From contig JAKSZT010054565.1 of assembly GCA_026826555.1 (NCBI GenBank), positions 3,327,648 through 3,391,647 on the forward strand: a stretch of DNA of 64,000 nt, written 5' to 3'. This DNA comes from Tolypeutes matacus (Eukaryota; Chordata; Mammalia; Cingulata; Chlamyphoridae). Shown here piece after piece: positions 1 through 9,904 of this stretch; position 1 is the stretch's first letter; the number at the start of each line of letters is the position of its first letter. The notes under the pieces are model-generated. The model was not told the origin of the DNA. It saw only the letters and a list, made by a program, of their open reading frames with translations, and made no database searches. Position numbers and translations under genes: made by a program.

Positions 1-101
1 ATTGGTTTGTTAAGTTCTTGTATTTCTTGTAGCGTCAGTGTAGGTTGGTTATGAGTTTCTAGAAATTTGTCCATTTCATCTAGGTTGTCTAGTTTGTTGG
101 C

Positions 102-551
102 TTATAGTTTCTCATAATATCCTCTTACGATTATTTTTATTTCTGTGAGGTCATTTGTAATTTCCCCCATTTCATTTCTGATTGTATTTATTTGCATCTT
201 CTCCCTTTTTTTCTTTGTTAGTCTAGCGAAGGGTTTGTCAATTTTATTGATCTTCTCAAAGAACCAGCTTTTGGTTTTGTTGATTTTCTCTATTGTTTTT
301 CTGTTCTCATTTTCATTTATTTCTGCTTTAATCTTTATTATTTCTTTCCTTCTTTTTGCTTTGGGACTGGTTTGCTGTTCTTTTTCTACTTTCTCTAGTT
401 GTTTAATTAAATCTTCGAGTTTAGATCTTTCTTGTTTTTTAATATAGGCATTTAGGGTTATAAATTTCCCTCTTAAGACTGCTTTCACTGTATCCCATAA
501 GTTTTGATACATTGTGTTCTCATTTTCATTTGTCTCCATATATTTACTCAT
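102..551 (-). pseudogene. L1 ORF2 linker between endonuclease and RT
   Basis: A 149-residue open stretch on the minus strand is rich in Lys, Glu, Asn and Ile. It contains segments typical of mammalian L1 ORF2 after the endonuclease: DTVKAVLRGKFITLNAYIKK, then KTKSWFFEKINKIDKPFARL and a terminal IVRGYYEKL. In full elements this leads into the reverse transcriptase, which lies off the left edge. A frame break around 552-602 separates it from the endonuclease part. Assignment is from recognisable L1 wording; no catalytic motif lies in this piece. Confidence 0.85.
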
Positions 552-602
552 TTCACTTGCAATTTCTTCTTTGACCGACCGAATATTTAGGAGTATTGTT
601 GT

Positions 603-1345
603 TCAGCTCCACACATTTGCAAATTTACTTTTTTCCTGTCTGTTATTGATTTCTAGTTTCATTCCATTATGATCTGAGAAGGTACTTTGTATAATTTCAG
701 TCTTTTTATATTTATTGAGATCTGAATTGTAACCTAACATGTGGTCTATCCTGGAGAAAGATCCATGGGCACTTGAGAAGAATGTATAACCCGCTGAGTT
801 TGGATGCAGTGCTCTATATACGCCTGTTAGGTTTAACTTGTTTATTATATTGTTCAAGTTCTCTGTTTCCTTGTTGACCTTTTGTCTAGTTGTTCTATCT
901 AATGATGTGAGAGGGGTGCTGAAGTCTCCAATGATTATTGTAGAAATGTCTATTTCTTCCTTCAGTTTTGCCAGAGTTTGTCTCATATATTTTTGGCACC
1001 TTGGTTATGTGCATAGATATTTATGACTGTTCTATCTTCCTGGAGGATTGTCCCTTTAATTAATATATAATGGCCTTCCACATCTCTTATCACTTTTTTG
1101 CATTTGAAGTCTGTTTTGTCTGATATTAGTATAGCTACCCCTGCTCTTTTCTATTTACTATTAGTGTGGAGTATCTTTTTCCAACTTTTTACTTTCAACC
1201 GGTTTGTATCCTTGGGTCTAAGTGAGTTTCTTGTAAGCAGCATATTGATGGCTCATATTTTTTTATCCATTCTGTCAGCCTGTATCTTTTGATTGGGGAA
1301 TTTAATCCATTCACACTCAATGATATTACTGAGAATGCACTGTTT
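603..1345 (-). pseudogene. L1 ORF2 apurinic-type endonuclease domain, broken
   Basis: This is the N-terminal endonuclease of L1 ORF2p, which nicks target DNA to prime reverse transcription. On the minus strand, codons for the NGLNSPIK motif lie near 1300-1320 and those for CLQETHL near 1215-1235. AGVAILISDKTDF lies near 1100-1145, GDFSTP near 920, and the C-terminal RIDHML and SDHNGMKLEI near 650-760. These cover the catalytic Asn, Glu, Asp and His positions. The usual GDFN-type motif reads GDFS, so a catalytic-loop Asn is replaced by Ser. At least one in-frame stop and several frame changes (near 1019, 1140 and 1215) break the reading frame. Only the 603-986 part is a single open stretch. 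Confidence 0.85.
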
Positions 1346-1378
1346 ATTTCCTCCATTTTATTCTTTGGTTTTCATATA

Positions 1379-2373
1379 TCATCTTATTTTTGTCTCTCTT
1401 TTTACTCTTTTGGTTATCCTTTCTGGTTTTCTTTCTTCTATACTCTCCTCCAAGCCTCTCTCCTGTCTTTTTCTTTCAGGTTCTAAGACTTCCTTTAATA
1501 TTTCCTGCAAAGGTGGATTCTTTTTTGCAAACTCTCTTAGTTTCTGTTTGTTTGTGAATACTTTATATTCACCTTCATTTTTGAAGGACAGTTTTGCTGG
1601 ATAAAGAATTCTCAGGTGGCAGTTTTTCTCTTTCAGTTTCCTAATTGTTTCATACCACTGTCTTCTCGCTTCCATGGTTTCTGAAGAGAAATCTGCACTA
1701 AGTCTTACTGGACGTCCTTTGTACATGATTGTTTGCTTCTCACTTGCTGGTCTGAGAACTTTCTCTTTATCTTTTACATTTGACATTCTGAATAATATGT
1801 GTCTTGGCATAGGTCTATTTGATTTGTTCTCATTGGGGTACGATGTGCTTCTTGGACATGTAAGTTCATTTCTTTCATGATAGTTGGGAATTTTTCAGCT
1901 ATTATTTCCTCAAATTCTCTTTGTGCCCCTTTTCCTTTCTCTTCCCTTTCTGGAACTCCCATGACACGTATGTTCTTGCGTTTTGTGTTGTCATTCAACT
2001 CTCTGAGCCCCTGCTCAATTTTTTCCATTCTTTTCTCTCTCTGTTCTTTTCTCTCTTCAATTTTAACTGCTCTGTCTTCGGTATCACTTATTCTTTCTTC
2101 TATCATTTCGAGTCTGCTGTTGTATGCCTCAAATGTATTTTTGACCTCACCTATTTTGTCTTTCATTCCCATGAACTCCGTTACTTTTCTGTTCAGGATT
2201 TCAAATTCTTCTTTGCGTTTGCTCAATGTCTTCTTGATGTTATTTATCTCTTTAACTATATTCTCTTTCATCTCATTAATTTGATTTTGGAAATTTGTGC
2301 TCATCTCACTGATTAGTTCTCTCAAGTTCTGCATCTCTTCTGGGACTTTGCTGTATTCCTTTTCTTGGGCCAT
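1379..2373 (-). pseudogene. L1 ORF1 (ORF1p-like), frameshifted
   Basis: ORF1p is the L1 RNA-binding chaperone, which trimerises through a coiled coil and packages L1 RNA. The minus strand first encodes a 199-residue stretch from a Met at 2373. It is rich in K/E/N/Q heptad-like sequence (about residues 10-130), followed by the start of the RRM with the RNP-like segment KNIRVMGVPE. A shift of frame near 1774-1810 moves to a second 143-residue stretch carrying the rest of the RRM and the basic C-terminal domain (YKGRPVRLSADFS, then ARRQWYETIRKLKEKN), ending at 1379. Joined length is near the usual mammalian ORF1p size. The frame break makes it non-functional as read. It lies directly upstream of the ORF2 endonuclease, as expected. 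Confidence 0.88.
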
Positions 2374-3530
2374 GTCTTCTATTTTCTTAGTTTGGCTCGT
2401 AATTTTTTGCTGGTGCTTAGTTTGTATTTTACTTAGATTCTCTATCTCTTTCTCTTTTATGGGGTTTTAGTGACAGGAGGCTGTGAGTTACTACAGCTCT
2501 TTGATTTTCCCTCAACCTTGATTGTTAGGATTGTTCTGTTGGTTGCTCAAAACTGCGCACTGGACCCAGTAATTGGTTGTAGAGTCATTTCGTAGGGCCT
2601 TGGGCAGGGTGGCTACAGAGGTCAGGAAAAGCCCCTCTTATTAATTTTCTTAGGTGCACTTCCTTGGCATGCCAGGAGATGGTGCTTGTTGGCAGCTCTC
2701 AATTCAATGCCTGGTCAGAGCGTATTTGTTGTGACACAGACCAGATCAATGTGATAGAGCTTCCTGTCTGGGGGCTAAGAGCCCTGTGATTCAAACTTTC
2801 TGAGACAGTTCTCCAGACTTCTCTTGTAGTGCCCCCCTTTTCCCAGCTAGGAAATATTTCCACTTCTGAATCCTCAACAATCAGCCCCTGTTAGTAGAGG
2901 AGGAGATTGGGAGGTTTGTATATCTTTAACCCCTTGCAGGCTCCAAGGCAAACAATGGCACATCCCCACCCAGCCTGGAAGGTCTCTCGGGACAGGGCAG
3001 ACCAAACCTGCATGTCAAAATCAGGGTCAGCCCCAGGCTCTCTCTCCCCTTTCCCATGGAGTCCTCAACAATTAGTCTAGGCTAGAAGAGAGGGAGGTTG
3101 CAAGGGTTCAATTTCTCCAGTCCTTCCTAATCTCCCAGGGCAAACCACCATGTGGAAGGGTACGTGGGGCTCTGCAGCCCAAATTTATAAGTCAGAACCT
3201 GAGTCAGCCTAAGGTTGTTTCTCTCTCCCTCCCCTTTCTGGGAGTGGTAGATCCCTGGAGCCCCCTTTGTCTGTGGTTGCAGGTCCAGAGGCCCGAGAAG
3301 TCTGAAGAGTGTGGGGGAGGGTGCTGGCAGCAGCAGAAGCTGCTACTACCAACTCACGGTTCTGTTGTTGTGATTTCCCTCTTCTGTCCCTCTCTCCTCT
3401 GGGTGGTGTGTAGCCTTCACCTGCTGTCCTAAACCCTAGAAGATCTTTTTTGGGGCTGTTTCAGCTTGTCCTCTAGCTATTTTTCTGGAGAAGAGATTCC
3501 CATGTCTTACTAGTCCGCCATCTTCCCGGA
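2374..3530 (-). promoter_or_regulatory. L1 5'UTR / internal promoter with YY1-like site
   Basis: This is the GC- and pyrimidine-rich stretch upstream of ORF1 on the minus strand. At its extreme 5' end (about 3508-3523) the minus strand reads AAGATGGCGGAC, the kind of YY1-binding word found at the start of L1 transcripts in other mammals. Two related ~191-bp units lie inside: the words TCCTCAACAAT at 2871 and 3062 are followed by parallel blocks ending in CAGCC..CTCTCTCCC-type sequence. I read these as promoter monomers, by analogy with L1 5'UTRs in some other mammals. Confidence 0.7.
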
Positions 3531-3532
3531 AG

Positions 3533-3949
3533 TTCTACAACACTGTTAAAGGAAATCAAAGACCTAAATAAATGGAAGAATATTTTCTGTTCATGGATAG
3601 GAAGACTAAACATCATTAAGATATTTATCCTACCCAAACTGATTTACAGATTTAACACAATCCCAATAAAAATTATCACAGCATTTTTTACTGAATTGGT
3701 AGAGCTAACTATGAAATTTATTTGGAAGGGCAAGGGGTCTGAATAGCCAAAGATATATTGAAAAAGAAAAATGAAATCGGAGTATTCACACTACCTGACC
3801 TTAAAACATACTACAAAGCTACAGTGGTCAAAGCTGGCACAAGGATAGACATACTGACCAAAGGAACCAGATTGAGAGCTCTCATACAGATCCCCGTATA
3901 TACAGTCACCTGATATTCAACAACGCCACTAAGCCCACTCAACTGGGAT
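3533..3949 (+). pseudogene. L1 ORF2 C-terminal-half fragment, opposite orientation
   Basis: The plus strand from 3533 reads as L1 ORF2 downstream of the RT core: [35 protein letters not shown] and KFIWKGKG are visible, then stops and frame changes. It abuts the 5' end of the minus-strand L1 without a spacer and ends at about 3949, where a SINE sequence begins with no 3'UTR or A-tail between. It may be the inverted partner of the neighbouring L1 (twin priming), or an older L1 into which that element inserted. Its heavier decay favours the second reading. Confidence 0.75.
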
Positions 3950-4168
3950 AGACAGTGAGAGATGCAGCAGACTAGGGAGATGAGGTGGCTCAAGTAATTG
4001 AGTGCCTCTCTTCCACACCAGAGGTTGTGGAATCAGTTCCCCATGCCTCCTAAAAGAGAAAGACGAGAAGAAAACACAAGCAGACATGGAAAAAACACAC
4101 AGCGAATGGACACAGAAAGCAGACAGCGAGCACAAACAACAAGGGGGAAGGAGGAAAAAACAACAACA
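3950..4168 (+). mobile_element. DAS-type SINE, 5'-truncated (second half only)
   Basis: This starts inside the dimeric SINE body at the AGAGATG..GCAGCAGACTAGGGAG word, which also occurs on the minus strand of the full copy at 4275-4687. It runs through a tRNA-like box (TGGCTCAAGTAATTG ... ) and the ACACACAGCGAATGGACACAGAAAGCAGACAGCGAGC tail region to an A-rich end near 4168. The first half of the dimer is missing. No convincing TSD is seen. It follows the L1 ORF2 piece directly. Confidence 0.8.
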
Positions 4169-4274
4169 GTAAGCCATATTTTTGCCTAACAATACTCAAC
4201 TGTCCTGTGTACAACCAGAAACACCCTAACTCTCCTCAGAATAGGGTACAAGTCCTTGGGTAACATTCACTCTT

Positions 4275-4687
4275 TTTTTTTTTTTTTTTTAAAGATTTAT
4301 TTATTTATTTATCTCCCCCCGTGGTTGTTTTGCGCTCACTGTTTGCTCTCTGTGTCCATTCGCTGTGTGTTCTTCTGTGTCTGCTTGTCTTCTCTTTAGG
4401 CAGTACCGGGAACCAATCCTGGGACCTTCCGGAGTGGCCTTGTCGAATATCAATCTCTTGCATCACCTCAGCTCCCTAGTCTGCTGCCATCTCTTATTGT
4501 CTCTCCTCTGTGTCTCTTTTTGTTGCATCATCTTGCTGCACCAGCTGTCTGCACAGGCCAGCACTCTTGCGTGGGCCAGCACTCTGTGTGGGCCAGCGTG
4601 ACTTCACCAGAAAGCCCTGAGAATTGAACCCTGGACCTCTTATATGGTAGATGGGAGCCCAATCACTTGGGCCACATCTGCTTCCCC
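4275..4687 (-). mobile_element. Full-length dimeric DAS SINE with 13-bp target-site duplications
   Basis: The minus strand starts GGGAAGCAGATGTGGCCCAAG, carries pol III A-box-like TGGCCCAAGTGATTGG and B-box-like GGGTTCAATTC, and has a second tRNA-related unit further on. It ends in a (AAAT)n/A tail, seen as the T-run at 4275-4290. Perfect 13-bp TSDs AACATTCACTCTT flank it at 4262-4274 and 4688-4700. Between the two halves is a three-copy 17-18 bp array (GGCCA at 4556, 4574 and 4591). It inserted into the ERV-L 3' region, so it is younger than that provirus. Confidence 0.95.
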
Positions 4688-4889
4688 AACATTCACTCTT
4701 AAATTTGATATCCTATAACTTAAATAGTATGACATGAGGCTAATACAACTTATGCCAGATGATAAGAGGATAAAACAAAGATATGTGCTTTATGTATATA
4801 TGCAAACATACTCATAACAATCAAGGAAGAAATATTCATAACCATTGCAGTCCTCATTTCTGTAACTGGTCATGTGGTCATAGCTCAAA

Positions 4890-5425
4890 TTTATAACTAC
4901 CTTCATCCACTACTCATTCCATATTCCCTTTCCCCTCAGCAAACACTTCAGCTGGCCATGTTTCTTTACCTTGGTGGGGTGACTCAAACCTTCATTCCTG
5001 AAGTTTCTGGGCCCTTGGTAGTCCTGCCTAGATTGGGTTGTTTCAATTTTCCATTGACTTTAATCACAGAGCACAGTAGTATCAAGAGACATCCTAGGGG
5101 ATCTCCTGTATTCCAAGCAAATTTTTAAAAATCTCCATTGTGTAGTTGCAGTCTTATTTCCCCTTGATAGTCAGAATCAATTACCCCAAACAGTATAGTA
5201 ATTCCCTTCTTTGTCTTTTGATTCAGAGGCATGAGGAGCCCAAAGAAGCCGAGTGGCAGTCTTCCTGTTCAATGGAATCTTTGTTTTAATTCCTGGTGGA
5301 AGCACCCCTCCTTTTGGAATTAAGACCTGCAGACCAGTGGAAGTTAAGGTTGCAGGAACAGGAAACAAAATTTTTTCTAGTGGATCACTAGGGGTAATAA
5401 TGAGTGATGCCACTCCCATCTCCAC
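4890..5425 (-). pseudogene. ERV-L dUTPase region, broken
   Basis: Downstream of integrase on the minus strand, a partly open 82-residue stretch (5177-5425) carries a start recalling trimeric dUTPases: a GGVLPPG turn, an IPLN strand and a hydrophobic LLWAPHA segment. The reading frame then fails, but translations of 4890-5170 in other frames continue into post-dUTPase ERV-L-like sequence. dUTPase removes dUTP to limit uracil incorporation. Only the N-terminal part is clear, and the later motifs holding the catalytic residues are not continuous. The fragment is not functional as read. Confidence 0.7.
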
Positions 5426-6105
5426 CCCTTGATTCTTGGACCCTGTGAATCCTAGCTATGGGAGAAATAGCATCATAGAGTGTATGCTGATTTAGAGCAT
5501 ACACAATCTCCTCGAAAATATTGCCCCAGCCCTGCAAGGTATTGCCACTTAGTTGGCACCATAATTGAGTCTTCAAAAGGACATCCCATTGTTCTATCAA
5601 TCCAGCTGCTTCATGATGATGAGAACATGGAAAGACAAGTGAATTCCATGAACATGTGCCCATCCTTGTACTTCATTTGCTGTGAAATGGGTTCCTTGAT
5701 CAGAAGCAATGCTGTGTAGAATACCATGATGGTAGATAAAGCATACTATAAGTCCAAAAGCATTGCACTGAGGGAAAGCAAACCCATATGCAGGGTATGT
5801 ATCCATACTAGTTAGAACAAATCACTTCCCCTTCCATGATGGAGGTGGTCCAGTATAATCAACCTGTCACCAGATAGCAAGCTGATCACCTTGGGGAATG
5901 GTGCCATATCAGGGATTGAGTGTGGGTCTCTGTTGCTGGCAAATTGGGCACTCAGCAGTGGCTGTAGCCAGGTTGGCCTTGGTGAGTGGAAGTCCATGTT
6001 GCTGAGCCCATGTATAACCTCTGTCCCTACCACCATGGCCACTTTGTTCATGAGCCCATTGTCAATGACAAGAATGGCTGGGGAACGAGGCTGATTGGTA
6101 TCCAA
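5388..6105 (-). pseudogene. ERV-L integrase, broken
   Basis: Integrase inserts proviral DNA. On the minus strand, His codons of the N-terminal HHCC zinc finger fall near 6030-6060. A Cys-x-x-Cys pair is encoded at 5939-5950, although in a different frame from the longest open stretch there. The catalytic core is split over open stretches at 5597-5806 (containing SDQGTHF, the second acidic position) and 5388-5663 (containing AAGLIEQW, the Glu position). Frame changes around 5600-5660 and 5810 separate them. Neighbours are RNase H upstream and dUTPase downstream, as expected for ERV-L. Confidence 0.8.
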
Positions 6106-6320
6106 GAACAGATCTTCTTATCCACTTGTTTATTAAAGTCTTCCTCTGCTGAAGTCATCTTCTGGTGAGCATTCACATGGGATACAAATATCTTCATGTT
6201 TTTTTGCTCACTCAGAAAGGTCTATCCACATACTTCTTCCCCAGACCTCTTTGTCACCAATTTTCCAATCATGTTCCTTCAAAATCCCTGACCATCAAGC
6301 CAAATCATTGGCTATAGCCC

Positions 6321-7100
6321 ATGAACCAGTGTACAAATGCTCCTCTGACCATTTCTCCTTCCAAGCAAAATGAACAACCAGGTGCACAGCTCAAAGTTCT
6401 GCCTATTGGGAGGATTTCCCCTCACCACTGTCTTTCAGGGATGTCCCAGAAAGTGTCTGTAGTACTGCAGCCATCCACTTCTGGGTGGTACTTGTATAAA
6501 GTGCAGAACCATCTGTAAACCAGGCCCGACTTATCTCCTCCTTAGTTAACTAATTGTTAAGGAAAGCACCCCAAGAGGCCATAGCTGTGGGCTGGGAAAG
6601 AAAAGGTAATGTGGCAGGTTTGGAGGGCCATGGGCATTTGGGTCACTTCCTCATGTAATTTACTTGTGCTTTCAGGACCTGCTGGAACCCTAGCTCATAT
6701 ACACCACCTCCATTTTATGATGGAGTGCTGCTGTGCATGCCCATCTTTATGGCTTGGTGGATCAGACAACATCCAGGTCATGATAGGCAACTCAGGTCTC
6801 ATGGTAAGTTGGTGGCCCATGGTTAAACATTTGGTCCCTAGTCAGGCCCAGAAGCAGGCCAAAAGCTGTTTCTCAAAAGAAGAGTAGTTATCTGCAGAAG
6901 GTGGCAAGGCTTTGCTCCAAAATCTTAAGGGTCTGCATTGTGATTCTCCTGTAGGGGCCTGTCAAAGGCTTCAGACAGCATCTCTATTTGCCACTGAACT
7001 TCCAGCACCATTGGATCTGCTGGATCATATGGCCCAAGTGGCAGAGCAGCTTGTACAGCAGCCTGGACCTGTTGTAGAACTTCCTTTTGTTCTGGTTCCC
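6321..7100 (-). pseudogene. ERV-L RNase H / RT connection region, degenerate
   Basis: This lies between the RT and integrase remnants on the minus strand, where ERV-L pol carries the RT connection and RNase H. No long minus-strand frame survives. Short minus-strand translations in several frames still give Trp- and Lys-rich pieces consistent with the region, but I could not place the catalytic carboxylates with confidence. The call rests mainly on position and continuity with the flanking pol domains. Confidence 0.5.
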
Positions 7101-7874
7101 ATTCAAAACTAGCAGGTTTTCAGGTCACTTGGTAAATTGGCTGGAGTAGCACACCCAAATGAAGAATGTGTTGTTTCCTAAATCCAAAGAAGCCAACTAG
7201 GCATTGTACCTCTTTTTTGGTTGTAGGAAGGGCCAGATGCAACAGCTTATCCTTCACTTTAGAAGGGATATTACAATATGCTCCATACCACTGGTCACCT
7301 AGAAATTTCACTGAGGTGGAAGGCCCCTGTATTTTTGTTGGATTTATTTCCCATCCTATGACATGTAAATACCTTGCCAGTTGTATACTAGAGTAGTTGT
7401 GACTTCTTGCTCACTAGGTCTAATCAACATAATATAATCACTATAATGGATCAGTATGATGTCTTTTGGGAGGGACAGATAATCATGCCAGCTGAAAACA
7501 AACTGTTTATGGTAGTCTCTAACAGCAATCGAGAAGAAAGCATTTTCCAGATCTATAGCTACATACCAGATACCAGGGGATGTGTTGATTTGCTCAAGCA
7601 ACCATACCACATCTGGAACAACAGCTGTGATTGGAGTTACCACCTCAAGTTTACGATTATCCAATGTCATCCTCCAAGATCCATCTAGTTTCTGCATAGG
7701 TAAAATAGGAGAGTTGAATGGGGATGTGGTGGGAATCACCACCCCTGCATCTTTCAAGTCCTTGATGGTGGAACTAATCTCTGCGATCTCTCCAGCAATC
7801 CAGTATTGCTTTTGATTTATTATTTTGCTAGGTGGGGACAGTTTTAGTGGCTTCCACTTGGCCTCACTCCACAA
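7100..7874 (-). pseudogene. ERV-L reverse transcriptase, broken
   Basis: A 172-residue minus-strand open stretch (7356-7874) carries RT hallmarks: a TSPFNSPILPMQK fingers segment, KLDGSWRMTLDNRKL, and the palm segment YVAIDLENAFFSI with the first catalytic Asp. The expected Y-x-D-D box reads Y-S-D-Y (in HYSDYIML), so the second catalytic Asp is lost. The stretch between the palm segment and this box is clearly shorter than in family members, indicating an internal deletion. A separate 63-residue piece (7120-7311) continues into the thumb with FLGDQW. Non-functional. Confidence 0.85.
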
Positions 7875-8311
7875 GTCAGGGAACCAATGTGAGGATTCAG
7901 CCAGTTACTGAGTACCTCTATTCCAATTATGCATTCCAGATCTGGAGAAATAACCACAGAATGGGTCTGGGGACCCACTGGACCCACTGTGAGATAGACC
8001 TGAGCTAAAACTCCATTGATCACCTGATCCTTATAAACCCCTGCTTTGACTGATGGGCCACTGTGACATTTTGGTCTCCTGGAATTAATGTCCCTTCTGA
8101 GCCGGTGTCTAATAATCCCCCAAATATCTGAAAATTTCCTTTTCTCCAATGCATGGTTACCCTGGTAAAAGGTTGTAGGTCTCTTTAGGGGAAGACTGGG
8201 AGGGAGATTAACAGTATACATTTTTGGCAGGATAACCTCAGGTAATGTAGGCCACCTGAATCCAGAATCTCTGCTTAGTGGATCTATTTCAATAAATACA
8301 GCCTGATCCAA
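7844..8311 (-). pseudogene. ERV-L aspartic protease region, frameshifted
   Basis: Protease cleaves the Gag-Pol precursor. The minus strand has a 155-residue open stretch whose C-terminal part (VGPVGPQTHSVVISPDLECIIG) resembles the flap-to-C-terminal region of retroviral proteases. The active-site Asp-Thr-Gly codons are visible at 8101-8109, but in a different frame from that stretch, so at least one frameshift lies between about 8100 and 8000. It sits just upstream of RT as expected. Confidence 0.7.
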
Positions 8312-8401
8312 CTTTATATTTCTTCCACCATTAACTCACATCCTTAATATCCATTCCCACACATATTCCCCTGATTTCTGTCTATATAAATTGGAAAAAT
8401 C

Positions 8402-9405
8402 ATGCAGTTCTTTTGGAGTATAGTGCACCCCCTCATGGGTCACATTTTGTACCTCACACCATTTAGGGTCCCTGGGGACTTCAGTCTAGGTATAGGTCTG
8501 GAAGAAAAAAGGGGTGGTGGGGGTGCATCACTAGGTGAATTAGAAGTGTCTTGCAAGCCAACAACCTCAGGGCATTCTATTGCAGTTTCATCTAGTGAAA
8601 CAGGATTAATCTTTTCAGACAGAGGAGTGAGGTTTGCTCAGGGGAGGTTGTTACAGGTTTATCAGTTACAGCAGGGATAATCTCTTCAAGTGGAGGCTGG
8701 ATGGCAGATTTCTCAGAGCAGAGCAGATTTCTCAGAGTTGGGTGGCTGGTTCCTCAGTGCAGACCATTATAGGTTTATCTGGCAAAGGCTCAGCAGAAAT
8801 CTAGGGTTTTAATGTCCCCACTGACATCATTATCAACCCGTATGTCCCCATTCCAATGTTCAGGATCCTATTCCTTTCCAGTCAATGCCCTCACTTTAAC
8901 AGCAGATAGCCTCCAAGGTTGGGAATTTAGTTTATGCTGTAATTCAGCCACTCACACAATGAACTTTGGGTCTGGTTTTCATAAATCTCAAGTCCATAGC
9001 TACACATAGTAAGATTTTCTTCCAGGGCACAAACAGAAACTTTCACACCCTTCCTTTGGTGCTTAAATTGCAAATTTGAAGCCTTGAGCTTATCTCTTTC
9101 TTTTATAACTCTCCAGTGTATTTAGGAACAATTAGCTAATATCATTATAACTTTTAACTCCACAAAGTCTGTTAAGGTGTCAGAAACACTCTCACCCAGA
9201 GCTTTGCCTTTTATAAGCATTTGAGTAGCTGTATCCATTGATGATATTTTGCATATCTCTATTGCCAACTCACACCATGAAATATCAGTGCCATTGTGAC
9301 AATTGGAAATAGAATCATTTTTGCCTTTGAATCTAATTATATTAGAGAAGCAATTCCAAAAACCCCATATGCAATTCAGAAATCACATCCTTAAGAGTCT
9401 CTTTC
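8402..9405 (-). pseudogene. Probable ERV-L gag remnant
   Basis: This occupies the gag position between the primer site and the protease on the minus strand. No long open frame survives and I see no zinc-knuckle motif. Assignment is by position and by continuity of the element, not by recognised protein motifs. Confidence 0.45.
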
Positions 9406-9409
9406 TCAA

Positions 9410-9427
9410 GAACCACTGCCAGTACCA
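9410..9427 (-). other. Primer-binding site, tRNA-Leu-like
   Basis: Immediately inside the LTR the minus strand reads TGGTACTGGCAGTGGTTC. It starts with TGGTAC and shares the GAGTGG-type block expected from the complement of a tRNA-Leu 3' end (…CCACTCCTGGTACCA). Leucine tRNA is the known HERV-L primer. Several mismatches show age. Confidence 0.6.
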
Positions 9428-9429
9428 AA

Positions 9430-9883
9430 GCTGTTTCTCTAGGGAAACAGAACCAACAGGAGGTATCTGTAAATATTGTGAGATTTTTGATAAGAATTGT
9501 CACACATGACTGTGGGGATGGGCAAGTCCAAATTCTGTAGCACAGACCACAAGCAGGAGACTCTGATGAAGGTTTTTGATGACTTCCCCAGGAGAAGCTG
9601 GTTGGTTGAAGTGGAGAGGAGGTCAGATTCTCCCTTCTGACTGCTGAAATCATCACTTCTTCTTTTAAAGTCTTCAACTGCTTAGATGAGACTTCTCCAA
9701 TTGTTGAAAGCTCTCTCCTCAGTTGATAGTAGATATAATCATCCATAGATGCAATCAACTTACTGATGATTTAAGTCCATGAAATGTCCTCACACTGACA
9801 ACCAGGGCAGTGGGGCAGTGCTTGCTTACCCAACAACTGGCCACCCAAACCTGGCAAGTTGATACAGGAGCTTAACCGTTACA
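9430..9883 (-). mobile_element. ERV-L 5' LTR (MLT2-like)
   Basis: On the minus strand it begins TGTAACGGTTAAGCTCCTGT at 9883 and ends near 9430 after CAACAGG..TTTCCCTAGAGAAACAG. The GATTTAAGTCCATGAAATG-type middle and the GTTGGTTCTGTTTCCCTAG 3' end (both seen in complement) match the MLT2/ERV-L LTR pattern. It is followed by the tRNA-Leu-like primer site, which fixes it as the 5' LTR of the adjacent provirus. Confidence 0.82.
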
Positions 9884-9904
9884 ATCACTGTTGACAGGCT
9901 TATG

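Larger units (their letters stand above)
1..3530 (-). mobile_element. L1 LINE, 5' part, running off the left edge
   Basis: Read on the minus strand from about 3530 leftwards, this has the normal L1 order: GC/CT-rich 5'UTR, ORF1 (coiled coil then RNA-binding part), then the ORF2 endonuclease and the linker before the reverse transcriptase. The window edge cuts it before the RT domain. ORF1 and ORF2 keep long open stretches broken by only a few frameshifts, so this is one of the younger L1s here. The 5' end is preserved, which is uncommon because most L1 copies are 5'-truncated. It cannot make intact proteins as read. Xenarthran L1 is the likely source of reverse transcriptase for the DAS SINEs; that is family knowledge, not visible here. 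Confidence 0.92.
4169..9427 (-). mobile_element. ERV-L (class III) endogenous retrovirus, internal region
   Basis: This is a decayed ERV-L provirus on the minus strand. From right to left the order is primer site, gag remnant, protease, reverse transcriptase, RNase H, integrase and dUTPase. A dUTPase after integrase and the absence of an env-like region are hallmarks of ERV-L. All frames are broken by stops, frameshifts and deletions. A DAS SINE interrupts the 3' part at 4275-4687. I recognise no 3' LTR on the left side, where 4169-4274 and 4701-4860 are the least certain parts. Confidence 0.85.

Noticed and set aside
4890..8311. Functional retroviral enzymes
   Set aside because: All pol domains are broken by stops, frameshifts, a deletion and loss of an RT catalytic Asp.
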